A stretch of DNA of 64,000 bases from Sphingobium lactosutens DS20 (GCF_000445105.1 NZ_ATDP01000090.1:2501-66500), one strand, 5' to 3'; positions 38,371 through 48,659 are shown, counted from the stretch's first letter. A program made the numbers and translations. The notes: generated from the sequence alone by a model not told the origin.

Positions 38371-38703
38371 TCAGCCCAGACGCTGGGTCAGGGCGGTCAA
38401 ATCGCTACGTGCGCCGTCGATCGCGGCACCGTAGCAATTGCGATAATCGTCGGTCACGGGGATGACCGATCCATTGACGAAACCGCACACTTTCTTGGAT
38501 GCGCGGATCAGGCGATAATCGGCGCGGCGCACGTCGCCCGCGCGGGCGAGATTAAGATCGGCGAGCGAAACGGTCATCGACCGGGTTTCCGTGCCGCTGG
38601 TGCCATCGACAATCACGTCATTATTGGTGCTGCCGGCGCTGGCCATAGCGGGCAGCGCAAGGGCGATCGTGGCGGCAAAGGCCGCCAGCGTCTTCATGCT
38701 CAT
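38371..38703 (-). CDS. UrcA family protein
   Basis: The 110-residue protein has a signal peptide (MSMKTLAAFAATIALALPAMASA with cleavage after ASA), then SLADLNLARAGDVRRADYRLIRASKKVCGF, the UrcA signature with Asp-Leu and Cys, and a second Cys in YRNCYGAAI that can pair with it. The family is typical of sphingomonads; its role is unknown. AGGAG lies upstream of 38703. Two palindromes lie in its promoter region. Confidence 0.85.
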   Translation of the reverse strand: MSMKTLAAFAATIALALPAMASAGSTNNDVIVDGTSGTETRSMTVSLADLNLARAGDVRRADYRLIRASKKVCGFVNGSVIPVTDDYRNCYGAAIDGARSDLTALTQRLG

Positions 38704-38741
38704 CCTTGTCTCCTGTCGAACATGTTTTCTTGTCTTGTGCC

Positions 38742-38783
38742 CCACGTCTGACGTGGAAGTAGGGTCGCGCCTTAAATAGGCGC
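38742..38783 (-). promoter_or_regulatory. palindromes upstream of the UrcA gene
   Basis: CCACGTC-T-GACGTGG at 38742-38756 is a perfect 15-bp palindrome about 40 nt upstream of the start. Slightly further, GCGCCT and AGGCGC (38767-38783) flank an AT-rich TAAAT core that could be part of the -10 box. Both may be protein binding sites; the protein is unknown. Confidence 0.4.
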
Positions 38784-38796
38784 GGCAGGACGGGTT

Positions 38797-38870
38797 GAAA
38801 AGAGGCCACTTGGCAAAAAGTGGCGGATTTGCGCGATTTTGCAGGTGCGAACAGGATGCGTTCGCACCTG
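38797..38870 (-). terminator. purH 3' hairpins with U-rich tail
   Basis: Read on the minus strand, an 11-bp stem CAGGTGCGAAC/GTTCGCACCTG (38842-38870, 7-nt loop) is followed by a second stem GCCACTT/AAGTGGC (38805-38824) and CTCTTTTC. The second element is terminator-like; the first, stronger stem has no U run and starts only 8 nt after the purH stop. Confidence 0.55.
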
Positions 38871-38878
38871 CATGAGAT

Positions 38879-40468
38879 TCAGTGCCGGAAGTGGCGCATG
38901 CCGGTGAAGACCATGGCGAGGCCCGCTTCGTCCGCCGCCGCGATCACTTCGTCGTCGCGGATCGATCCGCCGGGCTGGATCACCGCGGTCGCGCCGGCCT
39001 CCACCGCCGCCATCAGGCCGTCGGCGAAGGGGAAGAAAGCGTCGGAGGCGACCGCCGAACCGATGGTGCGCGGCTGAGCCCAGCCGGCCTTTTCGGCGGC
39101 ATCCTTTGCTTTCCAGGCGGCGATGCGCGCGGATTCGAGGCGGTTCATCTGGCCTGCGCCGACGCCCGCCGTGCTGCCGTCCTTGGCATAGACGATGGCG
39201 TTCGATTTCACATGCTTGGCGACGGTCCAGGCGAACAGGCAGTCCTTGAGTTCCTGTTCGGTCGGCGCGCGCTGTGTCACGACCTTGAGCGCGTCGCGGC
39301 TGACCTGGCCATTGTCGCGGCTCTGCACCAGCATGCCGCCCGCGATGCTCTTGACCTGAAGGCCCGGACGCGCCGGATCGGGCAGGTCGCCGGTCAGCAG
39401 CAGGCGGAGGTTCTTCTTCTTCGCGAAGATCGCCTTGGCCGCGTCATCGGCGTCGGGCGCGGCGACGACTTCGGTGAAGATGCCGCTGATCGCCTCCGCC
39501 GTGGGGCCGTCGAGCGGGCGGTTGACCGCGATGATGCCGCCAAAGGCCGAGACGCTGTCGCAGGCGAGTGCGGCCTCATAGGCTTCGATCAGCGTGTCGC
39601 CGGTGGCGACGCCGCAGGGATTGGCGTGCTTGACGATGACAACGGTCGGCGGGCCGTCGCGAAATTCGCTGACCAACTCGAGCGCGGCGTCGGCGTCGTT
39701 GTAGTTGTTGTAGCTGAGTTCCTTGCCCTGGATCTGCTGCGCCTGAGCGATGCCGCGCGCGGTGGGACCGACCGGCAGATAGAGGGCGGCGGACTGATGT
39801 GGATTTTCGCCATAGCGCAACGTCGCGCCCAGCGTGCTCGCCAGGCTGAGCGTTTCGGGGAAGGCGACGCCCTGGTCTGCGAAAGCGAACCAGCTGGCGA
39901 TCATCGAATCATAGGCGGCGGTGGCGGCATAGGCCTTGGCCGCGAGCATGCGGCGGAAGTCGTAGCTGGTCGCGCCACCCTTTTCGTCCATTTCGGCGAT
40001 CAGCCGGGCATAGTCGGCGGGATCGGTGAGACAAGCGACGCTTTCGTGATTCTTCGCGGCGGAGCGGACCATGGAAGGGCCGCCAATGTCGATATTCTCG
40101 ATAATCTCCTCGCGATCCGCGCCTTTGGCGACGGTGGCGGCGAAGGGATAGAGGTTGACGACGACGAGGTCGATCGCGCCGATGTCATGCGCGTCCATCG
40201 AGGCGACATGATCCGGGTTGCCCCGCACGGCGAGCAGGCCGCCATGGACCTTGGGATGTAGCGTCTTGACGCGGCCGTCCATCATTTCGGGGAAACCGGT
40301 GAGGTCGGATATGTCCTTCACCGTCAGGCCCGCCTCACGCAGCGCCCTGGCCGTGCCGCCGGTCGACACCAGTTCGACGCCATGCTTCCCCAGCGCCTGG
40401 CCCAGTTCGATGAGGCCCGCCTTGTCCGACACGGACAGGAGGGCGCGCTTGATGGTGACGTCGGACAT
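38879..40468 (-). CDS. purH: bifunctional AICAR formyltransferase/IMP cyclohydrolase
   Basis: The 529-residue protein has an N-terminal IMP cyclohydrolase domain ([40 protein letters not shown]) and a C-terminal AICAR transformylase domain ([22 protein letters not shown]). It does the last two steps of purine synthesis. Start ATG 40468. It closes the rsmB-rpe-heparinase-purH run on this strand. Confidence 0.97.
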   Translation of the reverse strand: MSDVTIKRALLSVSDKAGLIELGQALGKHGVELVSTGGTARALREAGLTVKDISDLTGFPEMMDGRVKTLHPKVHGGLLAVRGNPDHVASMDAHDIGAIDLVVVNLYPFAATVAKGADREEIIENIDIGGPSMVRSAAKNHESVACLTDPADYARLIAEMDEKGGATSYDFRRMLAAKAYAATAAYDSMIASWFAFADQGVAFPETLSLASTLGATLRYGENPHQSAALYLPVGPTARGIAQAQQIQGKELSYNNYNDADAALELVSEFRDGPPTVVIVKHANPCGVATGDTLIEAYEAALACDSVSAFGGIIAVNRPLDGPTAEAISGIFTEVVAAPDADDAAKAIFAKKKNLRLLLTGDLPDPARPGLQVKSIAGGMLVQSRDNGQVSRDALKVVTQRAPTEQELKDCLFAWTVAKHVKSNAIVYAKDGSTAGVGAGQMNRLESARIAAWKAKDAAEKAGWAQPRTIGSAVASDAFFPFADGLMAAVEAGATAVIQPGGSIRDDEVIAAADEAGLAMVFTGMRHFRH

Positions 40469-40554
40469 GAGGCAGGCTTTCTTATCGCAGGACAGGAAGA
40501 ATGGGCCGTCCCTTAGGCCGGGTCGGCGGAAAAATACAGCCTTGGGATGCGGGG

Positions 40555-41121
40555 TCAGTCCTGCGACGCGCCCGGCTGGCGCAGGCGGGGCAGCATGTGC
40601 GCGACATAATCCGCCTTGCCCAGCTCCACGCCCTGCGCGCGCAGGATGGCGTAGGCGGTCATGACGTGGAAGTAAAATTGGGGCAGCGCCCAGTCGCGCG
40701 CATAGCTGTCGGACGTCAGGTCGAAGATCATGCCATTGGGCAGGTCATGGGCGAGCGGCACGTCGCTGCCCCGGTCGAGCGCGTCGGTGGCCAGGCTGTC
40801 GAGCAGGACGAGGGTTTCGGCGATGCGCGCCCGCGCGTCCGCCATGGTGCCGGGCTGATCGCCCGCCTGCCGCCCTTCGTCCAGTAGCGCCATGACCCGG
40901 TCGGGCAGCGGCTCGTCGCGCAGGCGATGCGCCCCTTCCCACACCTGCACGCAGGCGAAGCGCACTTGCGTCGCGAGCGGAAACATATCGGGCGCGAGCC
41001 GCGCGGACAGCAGCGTGTCGGCAGCGCCGCCGGCCATCTGCACTTCGGCCTTGGCAAGCCAGTCGGACAGCGCGCCCAGCATCTGGCGCCAGGTGGGGAC
41101 GAGCAGGTCGGTCGGGGTCAT
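40555..41121 (-). CDS. DUF1993 family protein
   Basis: The 188-residue protein fits DUF1993, a family of the four-helix DinB-like fold: [16 protein letters not shown] at the start, [21 protein letters not shown] and [25 protein letters not shown] at the end. Function unknown. AAGGA precedes the start at distance. It lies 86 nt upstream of purH and 51 nt after the heparinase. Confidence 0.78.
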   Translation of the reverse strand: MTPTDLLVPTWRQMLGALSDWLAKAEVQMAGGAADTLLSARLAPDMFPLATQVRFACVQVWEGAHRLRDEPLPDRVMALLDEGRQAGDQPGTMADARARIAETLVLLDSLATDALDRGSDVPLAHDLPNGMIFDLTSDSYARDWALPQFYFHVMTAYAILRAQGVELGKADYVAHMLPRLRQPGASQD

Positions 41122-41172
41122 GCGGCGATGTCCTTGCAGGAGCGGGGAGTGAGGAGGTGAGGACGGGGACGG

Positions 41173-42939
41173 TCAGCCCATCCGCTTGAACAGCCAGCCG
41201 ATGCTGGAGCCGCCCGGCAGGGCTTCGCCGGTGACGACCAGCTGGCGTGTGGGATGGGGGTGGCCATCGCCATCGACCCACAGGCTGTCCTCGACGCTGA
41301 GCAGGCCCGTGCCGGTGCGGAACTGCCAGAGCGCGCCCTGGTCGATGCGCAGCACGGCGGCCTGATTGTCGGCGGTCAGCGTGGGTTCGACGCCGGGCGC
41401 GAGGTGAAAGCGTATCTGCACCGGCTGGCGGCCGGGCTTGCGGCGGCGTTCGGCCGGGGTGAGCATATCCTCGCCGCGCACTTCCCGGCCATCGCCGCTC
41501 ACCATCAGCAGGCGGCGATGGACATAGCCCATCCGCCGGACATAGCCGTCATGGCTGAGTTCCAGCCGGCTGCCATTGTCCATTTCCTGCCGGTTAAGCT
41601 CGACCTCGGTCACGCCCTTGCCCAGCGTGCCGCCGGGCAGCAGGGCGGTGGAATTGCTGTCATTGAGCACCAGCGTGCTGTGCGCGGCGGTGGTGCGCAG
41701 GCCCTGCGCCAGATCGGCGGTGATCCACGCGCCTTCCAGCGCCGCGCCGCCGCAATTGACGATCAGCCGCTGGCGCCCGTCGCTGATCTCGATCGCGCCG
41801 GTCGAGGCGCAGCCGGCGTCGGCCAGGCGCGCGACCGGCGGCGGGGCGGCATCCACCTGAACCACGGTCGCGCCGGCGGCGATCCGCTGATAGCCCCAGT
41901 CGCGCGCCTGGCGCAGCGGACGGGCGCGCACGCGGCTGGCCTGCACGACGCTGTCCACCATCTGCGGCGCGATGGCGCCGGACCCTTGCCAGCTGCCAAG
42001 CCCGCCATCGCCATGGGCAAGGCCGAGCAGCGCGGGGACCGTGCGGGCCAGCGCATCGCCAAGGAAGAGCGGCGGCTTTTCCCGGCGCACGTCATAGACA
42101 GCGCGCAACATGGAGAGCGCCATGATCGTTTCCATCTGCGCCAGCGGCGATCGCGACACGATGCCGCCATCGGCATGGATGCCGCTGTCGATCGCGCGCT
42201 TAAGGCCAGCTTCGCCGAATTGCCGGCGGGTTTCGCCGCCCGGGATCAGCAGCCCGGCGGCGATGATCGCGCACCAGGCGACGATGCGCGGCAGGCCCAT
42301 CGGCGCCTTGTCCGCGCCCCGGTCCAGATGCCGGGCGGTGCGCGCGATGCAGTTAAGCACCAGCGAGCGATAGACAAGGTCGCTGGATGATAGGATGAGC
42401 GGGGCGTGGGCGGTCCAGAACAGCAGCCGCCAGCCGGCATTGTCCGCCCGCCATGCCGGCTCGCTGGGCGTTTCGGCATGGACGGCCAGCCATTTGCGCA
42501 GCACGCCTTCGGCGATCGGCGCGCCCTGTTCGCGCGAGGCGCTGACCGACAGGTCGCGCAGCCAGCGGAAGCTGTGCAGATAATCGCTAAAGGCCGGACC
42601 GACGCCCGGCCGGGCAAAGTCCAGCCGGTCGATCGGCAATTTCTGCCCACGAAACAGGAAATAGCCCGCGCGCATCGCCGCCCCGGCGCGGCCATCGCCG
42701 ACAATGTCGTCGTCGGGCACGGCCAGCAGCTTGAGCGGATATTTGCCCCGCAGCCGGCGACCGTGGATCGGCGTTTTCCAGCTGAGCAGATAGACATGAT
42801 GCGCGATCTTCTGCGTCAGCGACAGCCCCTTGTCATCCGCGACGCGGATGAGGCGCTTGCCCTGCTCGATGCCGTCCGCGCCCTCGTCGGGCGGCAGGTC
42901 CTGGCCCGAGCGGGCCGACAGGCGTCGCGGGTCGCTCAC
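41173..42939 (-). CDS. heparinase II/III family protein
   Basis: The 588-residue protein has the alginate-lyase-like helical domain ([18 protein letters not shown]) and a C-terminal beta domain ([14 protein letters not shown] with the metal/catalytic His). It is kept between rsmB and purH in many alphaproteobacteria. Heparin is an unlikely real substrate; a surface polysaccharide is more probable. It starts with GTG overlapping the rpe stop. Confidence 0.82.
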   Translation of the reverse strand: MSDPRRLSARSGQDLPPDEGADGIEQGKRLIRVADDKGLSLTQKIAHHVYLLSWKTPIHGRRLRGKYPLKLLAVPDDDIVGDGRAGAAMRAGYFLFRGQKLPIDRLDFARPGVGPAFSDYLHSFRWLRDLSVSASREQGAPIAEGVLRKWLAVHAETPSEPAWRADNAGWRLLFWTAHAPLILSSSDLVYRSLVLNCIARTARHLDRGADKAPMGLPRIVAWCAIIAAGLLIPGGETRRQFGEAGLKRAIDSGIHADGGIVSRSPLAQMETIMALSMLRAVYDVRREKPPLFLGDALARTVPALLGLAHGDGGLGSWQGSGAIAPQMVDSVVQASRVRARPLRQARDWGYQRIAAGATVVQVDAAPPPVARLADAGCASTGAIEISDGRQRLIVNCGGAALEGAWITADLAQGLRTTAAHSTLVLNDSNSTALLPGGTLGKGVTEVELNRQEMDNGSRLELSHDGYVRRMGYVHRRLLMVSGDGREVRGEDMLTPAERRRKPGRQPVQIRFHLAPGVEPTLTADNQAAVLRIDQGALWQFRTGTGLLSVEDSLWVDGDGHPHPTRQLVVTGEALPGGSSIGWLFKRMG

Positions 42940-43601
42940 CCGCCCCGCAATTGACGGATATTGTCGGCATAGGCGCTCTGGCCGCCGCGGAAGGTCGCGG
43001 TGCCGGCGACCAGCACGTCCGCGCCCGCCGCGATCGCCCTGGGCGCGGTGGTAAGGTCGATGCCGCCATCCACCTGAAGGCGGATGTCGCGGCCCGACTT
43101 ATCGATCATCTTGCGGATCGCCTCGATCTTGCGCAGCTGATTTTCGATGAAGCTCTGGCCGCCGAAACCGGGATTGACGCTCATCACCAGGATGAGGTCG
43201 ACATCGTCGATCAGATAGTCGAGCATCTTGGCCGGGGTGCCGGGATTGAGCACCACGCCAGCCTTCACGCCCAGCGACTTGATATGCTGGACGGTGCGGT
43301 GGATATGCGGACCCGCTTCGGGATGAACGGTGATGATATCCGCGCCAGCCTGAACGAAGGCATCGAGATACGGGTCCACCGGCGAGATCATGAGATGGAC
43401 GTCGAACGGCTTTTGGCTGTGCGGGCGCAGCGCCTTCACCACGGCAGGGCCGATGGTGATGTTGGGCACGAAATGCCCGTCCATGACGTCGATATGGATC
43501 CAGTCGCAGCCCGCTTCGTCGATGGCGCGCACTTCCTCGCCAAGGCGTGCGAAGTCGGCGGACAGGATGGAGGGCGAGATAAGGATGGGATGGGTCATCA
43601 A
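42936..43601 (-). CDS. rpe: ribulose-phosphate 3-epimerase
   Basis: The 221-residue TIM barrel has [42 protein letters not shown] and [13 protein letters not shown], with catalytic Asp residues in the second and last conserved blocks. It interconverts ribulose-5-P and xylulose-5-P. The start is 43601 or 43598. It is coupled to the heparinase gene by overlap. Confidence 0.96.
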   Translation of the reverse strand: MMTHPILISPSILSADFARLGEEVRAIDEAGCDWIHIDVMDGHFVPNITIGPAVVKALRPHSQKPFDVHLMISPVDPYLDAFVQAGADIITVHPEAGPHIHRTVQHIKSLGVKAGVVLNPGTPAKMLDYLIDDVDLILVMSVNPGFGGQSFIENQLRKIEAIRKMIDKSGRDIRLQVDGGIDLTTAPRAIAAGADVLVAGTATFRGGQSAYADNIRQLRGG

Positions 43602-43688
43602 CCCCCCGCCTTAGTGGCGCGCGGTGCGGGAGGCAACGGCGATTTTCCCGACCGTCCGGGCCGATCAGGCCGGGAGCCGGAGGCGAGG

Positions 43689-44180
43689 TCAGAGCATGAC
43701 GAAAATGGTCGGGTCGAGCCGTCGCGAGGCGGGCGCGCCCTGCGGCAGCAATTGCTTGACGCCATGCAGCCCGACGACCTGTTCCGCGTCGTCGAGCACG
43801 GGTGCGGCGATCAGCCGCATCGCGCAGCGGCCCTGGCCATCGGCCTGATCGATATCGACATCGATCGTGAAGCCGCGCTTGTGCCGGATCGCATAATCGC
43901 GCAGCCGCTCCATCGGTTCGCGCGAGTCCGTGGCATAGAGCGATACCGCGAGCGGCCGCGGCACGTTGAGGTCGCGCTCCAGCCCGAATATGTCGTAGAC
44001 GCCCGCCGTCCATTCCAGCCGGTTGTCGACAAGGTCGCATCGCCACAGGCCCAGCCCGCGTTCGGCCAGCGCCGCGTCGTTGCGGGCAATGTCCGGGTCC
44101 AGCAGGACCGGGGCAAGATGGGTGCGCAGATCATAGAGCGGCCAGCTATGATTAAGTGGCAATGGCTCGATCGGGCGCAT
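43689..44180 (-). CDS. PAS-like domain protein
   Basis: The 163-residue protein has a PAS-fold pattern with GLWRCDLVDNRLEWTAGVYDIFGL near residue 43 and a second strand block CAMRLIAAPVLDDAEQVVGLHGV. No output domain follows. The ligand is unknown. It lies between rsmB and rpe on the same strand. Confidence 0.6.
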   Translation of the reverse strand: MRPIEPLPLNHSWPLYDLRTHLAPVLLDPDIARNDAALAERGLGLWRCDLVDNRLEWTAGVYDIFGLERDLNVPRPLAVSLYATDSREPMERLRDYAIRHKRGFTIDVDIDQADGQGRCAMRLIAAPVLDDAEQVVGLHGVKQLLPQGAPASRRLDPTIFVML

Positions 44181-44241
44181 GGATGAACCTTGGGCTGGTA
44201 AAAGGGATGCTGTCGCAGCCTTACGCCATCATGGTTAAAGG

Positions 44242-45564
44242 TCAGTGTGCGCGCTTGACAAGCCGGGCGATGAAGAATCCGTCCGTGCCGCCTGCGCTTG
44301 CGAGCGTGTCGGGCAGGGTGCGCAGCCGGCCCTGCGGGTCGGGCGCGATTCCTTCCGGCAGTTCGCTGGTCGCGATCGGGTCCAGCGCGAAGTCCGCTCG
44401 CGCGTCGAGGAAGCGCGCGACCTGATCCTCCCCCTCCGCGCGTTCGAGCGAGCAGGTGGCGTAGATGATGCGTCCGCCCGGCGTCAGCCAATCGGCGGCG
44501 CGCGCCAGCAATTGCGCCTGCAAGTCGGCCAGCTCCATGATCTGGCGCGGGCCGATGCGGTGCAGGACGTCAGGATGGCGGCGATAGATGCCGGTCGCCG
44601 AACAGGGCGCGTCGAGCAGAATGGCGTCGACGGGCGCGGGGGGCTGCCATTGCCGCAGGTCCGCCGCGACGATGTCGGCCGCCAGCCCCGTGCGCGCGAG
44701 ATTTTCGGACAGTCGCTCCAGCCGCTTTTTCGACTGGTCCAGGGCAGTGACGCGCCAGCCGGCGGCGGCCAGCTGCATCGTCTTGCCCCCCGGCGCGGCG
44801 CAGAGGTCGAGCGCCGGGCAGCCATCGCCTTTGCCAAGCAGCCGTGCGGCGCAGGACGCGGCAATGTCCTGCACCCACCAGGCGCCCTCGGCAAAGCCGG
44901 GCAGGGCGGGGATCGCCGCGCCGCCGTCAATGGGATGAGCGGGCAGGCGGACATGGCCGGGGGCGAAGGATGTGCCGCCCAGCGCCTCTGTCCATATTGC
45001 CGTCTCGCCCGCGTCGCGCAGAGTGACGTCCACCGGCGGGCGCACGGCATAGGCATGGGCCGCCGCCTGCGGCATCGCTGCGCCCCACTGATCGCTCCAG
45101 CGCGCAAGCACTTCGGCGGGCAGGGTTGGCGGATCGGGCAACACGGGGTTGCTGCGCGTCACCGTGCCGAACACGCCATGGACCAGCTTGCGCGGGCCGC
45201 CGTCGACAAGCGGCAAAGCGGTGGCGATAGCGGCATGGGGCGGGGTGTCCATCCGCAAGGTCTGGGCCAGCGCGATGCGCAGCACCATGCGCGCTTTGGC
45301 GTCGTCGGGCAGGATCTGGCGGGTTGCGTCGTCGATCAGCGCGTCGAGATCGGGCAGATGGCGCAAGACTTCGGCGGCGATAGCGTGGGTGAGCGCGCGA
45401 TCCTCCCGCGGCAATCCCTGCGCCGCGCCGTGCAGCGCCAGTTCCAGCGGCTCGCCCCGGCGCAGCACCGCGTCCAGCAACCGCAGCGCCGCGCGACGGG
45501 CGGGCAGGCCGGGGACGTCATCGGGACGGGGGCGGGACGTGCGGGACGAAGGACGGGGAGGCAT
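44242..45564 (-). CDS. rsmB: 16S rRNA (cytosine(967)-C(5))-methyltransferase RsmB-like
   Basis: The 440-residue protein has an N-terminal NusB-like part (RRAALRLLDAVLRRGEPLELAL) and a SAM-dependent RNA C5-methyltransferase domain: LDLCAAPGGKTMQLAAAGW, LLDAPCSATGIYRRHPDV and YATCSLERAEGEDQV, with the two catalytic cysteines in DAPCSA and ATCSL. It methylates C967 of 16S rRNA. Confidence 0.93.
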   Translation of the reverse strand: MPPRPSSRTSRPRPDDVPGLPARRAALRLLDAVLRRGEPLELALHGAAQGLPREDRALTHAIAAEVLRHLPDLDALIDDATRQILPDDAKARMVLRIALAQTLRMDTPPHAAIATALPLVDGGPRKLVHGVFGTVTRSNPVLPDPPTLPAEVLARWSDQWGAAMPQAAAHAYAVRPPVDVTLRDAGETAIWTEALGGTSFAPGHVRLPAHPIDGGAAIPALPGFAEGAWWVQDIAASCAARLLGKGDGCPALDLCAAPGGKTMQLAAAGWRVTALDQSKKRLERLSENLARTGLAADIVAADLRQWQPPAPVDAILLDAPCSATGIYRRHPDVLHRIGPRQIMELADLQAQLLARAADWLTPGGRIIYATCSLERAEGEDQVARFLDARADFALDPIATSELPEGIAPDPQGRLRTLPDTLASAGGTDGFFIARLVKRAH

Positions 45565-45599
45565 GGAAGGCGGTTAGGCCCATTGCGGGTAAAAGCAAC

Positions 45600-45680
45600 C
45601 TCCGTTCGCGCCTGGCGCGTCGAGAAGCGGGTAGCGCACCGCTTGATCGCGTTTCTCGACTACGCTCGAAACGAACGGAG
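45600..45680. repeat. palindromic intergenic repeat between rsmB and htpX
   Basis: Outer arms CTCCGTTCG (45600-45608) and CGAACGGAG (45672-45680) enclose inner arms GTCGAGAA (45619-45626) and TTCTCGAC (45653-45660), with a GCGG/CCGC stem between. The unit reads as a nested hairpin of 81 nt. It looks like a mobile-style dispersed repeat; only one copy is in the window. Confidence 0.65.
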
Positions 45681-45690
45681 ATTATGGCTT

Positions 45691-46644
45691 TTAGGGGCGC
45701 CCGTGCGGATCAAGGGCGCTGCGGCGGCGCGTGGGTGCAGGGGTTGGGGCGTTCGGCGACAGGGCGGATGCGCGCGGCTGGACGATCGGGGTGGGTGCAA
45801 TCCCGTCGACCGATCCCATGTCGCTGGCGATATCCTGTAGCGCGGCGATGCGCTTTTCGGTGGCGGGATGGGTGGAGAAGAGTTCGCTGACATGGGTAGG
45901 CACGATGTAGAGCTGTGCCGTGGCGGGGTTGCGCGCGACGACCGGGTTGGGGATCGCCTGCGCGGCCCCTGAAATCTTGGCGAGGGCGGAGGCGAGCGCG
46001 CGGGGATTGCCGCTGATTTCCGCGCCGGCGCGGTCGGCGCCATATTCGCGCGTGCGGCTGATCGCCATTTGCACGATCATCGCGGCGAAGGGCGCGACGA
46101 TCACCGCGAGCAGGGTGGCGAGGATATTGCCATGGCCTTCGTCGCGTCCGCCGCGAAAGAACAGGCCGAATTGCGCGAGCATGGAAATGGCGCCCGCGAT
46201 CGTCGCGACCATCGTCATGATGAGCGTGTCGCGATGCTTCACATGGCCCAGCTCGTGCGCCATCACGCCCGCCACCTCGTCGCGGCTAAGCATCGCCAGC
46301 AACCCGGTGGTCGCGGCGACGGCGGCATGGTTGGGATCGCGCCCGGTGGCAAAGGCGTTGGGCGCGTCCTGGTCGATCAGATAGACGCGCGGCATCGGCA
46401 GGCCCGCGCGCTGCGCCAACTGCTGGACCAGACCGTAAAAGTCCGGCGCGCTGTGGGCGTCGACCTCCCGCGCATTATGCATCTTGAGGACGATCTTGTC
46501 CGCGTTCCAGAAGGTGAAGAGGTTCATCCCCGCCGCGACCAGCAGCGCGATCACCGCGCCGCCGCTGCCGCCCAGCGTGTAACCCAATGCCATGAACAGC
46601 GCCGTCAGCGCCGCCAGCAACGTCGTCGTCTTGATGCCGTTCAC
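45691..46644 (-). CDS. htpX: M48 family metalloprotease HtpX-like
   Basis: The 317-residue membrane protein has TMs near the N-terminus ([19 protein letters not shown] and [13 protein letters not shown]), the zinc motif HELGH in [13 protein letters not shown], two later TMs and REYGADRAG with the third ligand. HtpX degrades damaged inner-membrane proteins. The GTG at 46644 follows AAGGAG, and the frame upstream to 46716 has no family match. The C-terminal tail is Pro/Ala-rich. Confidence 0.9.
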   Translation of the reverse strand: MNGIKTTTLLAALTALFMALGYTLGGSGGAVIALLVAAGMNLFTFWNADKIVLKMHNAREVDAHSAPDFYGLVQQLAQRAGLPMPRVYLIDQDAPNAFATGRDPNHAAVAATTGLLAMLSRDEVAGVMAHELGHVKHRDTLIMTMVATIAGAISMLAQFGLFFRGGRDEGHGNILATLLAVIVAPFAAMIVQMAISRTREYGADRAGAEISGNPRALASALAKISGAAQAIPNPVVARNPATAQLYIVPTHVSELFSTHPATEKRIAALQDIASDMGSVDGIAPTPIVQPRASALSPNAPTPAPTRRRSALDPHGRP

Positions 46645-46745
46645 TTGCCAAATGCTCCTTGCCCGCCCAGATAGCAGGGCAGAGATGAATATGGGGTGGA
46701 TCTGCGCTGCTCGCAATTGCCCGCCCCCAATCGAAAGGCCGCTTC

Positions 46746-46919
46746 ATGGGAACCTTCAACGGCAAGCGTCCCGCGCATGTGACGCCGCCCAACCATCTGT
46801 CGAAAAGCCCGCCGGTGCCCGAGCCAGACCCGATCGACAATCCCACGCCCCATGACGAGGAGATGAGCCCGGTTCGCTATGGCGACTGGGAGCGCAAGGG
46901 CATCGCCATCGATTTCTGA
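46746..46919 (+). CDS. DUF1674 protein (SDHAF4-like)
   Basis: A short 57-residue protein ending in VRYGDWERKGIAIDF, the fixed C-terminal signature of DUF1674/SDHAF4. In mitochondria and relatives SDHAF4 helps flavinated SdhA assemble. It is divergent from htpX. AAAGG lies near its ATG 46746. It was found by reading the region, not from a long frame. Confidence 0.85.
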   Translation: MGTFNGKRPAHVTPPNHLSKSPPVPEPDPIDNPTPHDEEMSPVRYGDWERKGIAIDF

Positions 46920-47081
46920 CCTGGCGCACGTGCCTGCGGCTTGGGCGGGCGCACGATTCGCCGCCCTTCCTGCACGGCTGCCGGTGATCCGTGCGACAGA
47001 AGCGAGGAGCATGCCGCGCCGACACTGGCCTCTCGCCTTTGCGGGGTGCAGGACCGAGCCTCATAAAGGAGATTTCGGGGC

Positions 47082-47549
47082 GTGGGTGTGCATCTTGTAT
47101 CTGACGTAAATGTGAGACCGGTATCGGATTATGCGCCGGAGGACGCGGCGCTGCTTTGTTCGGTCGGGCGGCTGATCTGCGCCTGGACGATGCTGGAACA
47201 AAGTTTGGAGGCCAAGGTCGGCCTGATGCGCGAGGGCATGGGCGATGTGCGCACCGTGGGCGCACGCACCCGGCCCAGCATGTCCAAGCTGATGACCGAA
47301 TTGCGCACCATGGTCGCCATGCGCGACCGCCGCAACGCCAGCGCGCTCACGGAAATTTCGGCGATCGAGCGGGACATGCAGCGGATCGACCGGTTCCGCG
47401 CGCTCATCATCCAGGGGTTCCAGCAGCCCGAGCCGGGTGGCTTTGCCTGCCGTGACCCGCGCAATAACCGCATCCATGTTTCCCTGGATCAACTGGATGG
47501 CGAAATTTCGGCTTTGGAGGCGGTGGCGGAGCGACTTCTGGCGGTGTGA
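47082..47549 (+). CDS. conserved hypothetical protein
   Basis: I do not recognise this 155-residue protein. It looks helical, with LICAWTMLEQSLEAKVGLMREG and IERDMQRIDRFRALIIQGF, and late DPRNNRIHVSLDQL. AAGGAG lies about 10 nt before the GTG start. Codon use matches neighbours. The next gene is galU. Confidence 0.6.
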   Translation: MGVHLVSDVNVRPVSDYAPEDAALLCSVGRLICAWTMLEQSLEAKVGLMREGMGDVRTVGARTRPSMSKLMTELRTMVAMRDRRNASALTEISAIERDMQRIDRFRALIIQGFQQPEPGGFACRDPRNNRIHVSLDQLDGEISALEAVAERLLAV

Positions 47550-47639
47550 CGCGTTAGGGCGTGCGCAAATGCTTGACCTTTGCGGCTGCGCCCGCGATTT
47601 CAGGCCTATCTTTCCGCATTGCAGCGAGAATGGAGCAGC

Positions 47640-48518
47640 ATGTCCCACAAGCCTATTCGCAAAGCCATTTTTCCCGTTGCTGGCCTTGGCACCCGGTTCC
47701 TGCCCGCCACCAAGGCAGTGCCCAAGGAATTGCTGCCCGTCGTCGACCGGCCGCTGATCCAATATGCGGTGGATGAAGCCCGGGAAGCGGGCATCGAGCA
47801 GATGATTTTCGTCACCGGTCGCGGCAAGGGCGCGATCGAGGATTATTTCGACATCGCCTATGAGACAGAAGCGACCCAGCGCGAGCGGGGCAAGGATCTG
47901 GGCGCGCTGGAGGGCACGCGCCTGATGCCCGGCAATGCGGTCTTCATCCGCCAGCAGGAGCCTCTGGGCCTGGGCCATGCGATCTGGGTCGCGCGCGAGA
48001 TCGTGGGCGATGAACCCTTCGCCATCCTGCTGCCCGACGAATTCATGAAGGGCGCGAAGGGCAATGGGTGCCTGAAGCAGATGGTCGATGCCTATGACAA
48101 GGTCGGCGGCAATCTGGTCTGCGCGCTGGAAATCCCGATGGACGAAACGCCCAGCTATGGCGTCATCGATCCGGGCGCGCGCGACGGCGTGCTGACGGAA
48201 GTGAAGGGCTTGGTCGAAAAGCCCAAGCTGGGCACCGCGCCATCCAACCTGATCGTGCCGGGCCGCTATATCTTGCAGCCCGAGGTCATGAAGATCCTGG
48301 AAACGCAGGAGAAGGGCGCGGGTGGAGAAATCCAGCTGACCGATGCGATGGCGTCGATGATCGGCACCCAGCCCTTCCACGGCGTGACGTTCGAAGGGCG
48401 CCGCTTCGACTGCGGGTCAAAGGCGGGGTATATCGAGGCCAATCTGGCGCTGTCGCTGGAGCGCGCGGACCTGAAGGATCATATCCGCGCCTTCGCGCAG
48501 GAGGAACTGGCGCGCTAA
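47640..48518 (+). CDS. galU: UTP--glucose-1-phosphate uridylyltransferase
   Basis: The 292-residue protein has the nucleotidyltransferase signature PVAGLGTRFLPATKAVPKELLP, then the substrate block QQEPLGLGHAIW and DCGSKAGYIEAN near the end. It makes UDP-glucose for surface polysaccharides. Start ATG 47640; the frame extends upstream to 47580 without family similarity. Confidence 0.96.
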   Translation: MSHKPIRKAIFPVAGLGTRFLPATKAVPKELLPVVDRPLIQYAVDEAREAGIEQMIFVTGRGKGAIEDYFDIAYETEATQRERGKDLGALEGTRLMPGNAVFIRQQEPLGLGHAIWVAREIVGDEPFAILLPDEFMKGAKGNGCLKQMVDAYDKVGGNLVCALEIPMDETPSYGVIDPGARDGVLTEVKGLVEKPKLGTAPSNLIVPGRYILQPEVMKILETQEKGAGGEIQLTDAMASMIGTQPFHGVTFEGRRFDCGSKAGYIEANLALSLERADLKDHIRAFAQEELAR

Positions 48519-48527
48519 GCCGCCGGG

Positions 48528-48659
48528 TCAGGCGAGCGCCACCGCGCCGTGCAGCAGGATGGCAAGTCCGCTGATGGCGATGGCGCTCCCGACGGCCAGC
48601 TGGGCCGGATGCACCATGCGACGGATGGGGAGGGCGATGCTCTGTTCGATGCTGGACAT
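48528..48659 (-). CDS. small single-TM protein, hypothetical
   Basis: A frame of 43 residues, MSSIEQSIALPIRRMVHP then a hydrophobic helix (QLAVGSAIAISGLAILLHGAVALA). I chose it because it has a clear N-terminal basic/amphipathic lead and one TM, and converges with galU. No strong ribosome site is seen upstream. Another frame on this strand (48515-48712) is not convincing. Confidence 0.45.
   Translation of the reverse strand: MSSIEQSIALPIRRMVHPAQLAVGSAIAISGLAILLHGAVALA

Noticed and set aside
47550..47639. TTGACC near 47570 as a galU -35 box
   Set aside because: No -10 at normal spacing; the nearest TATCTT is 28 nt away.
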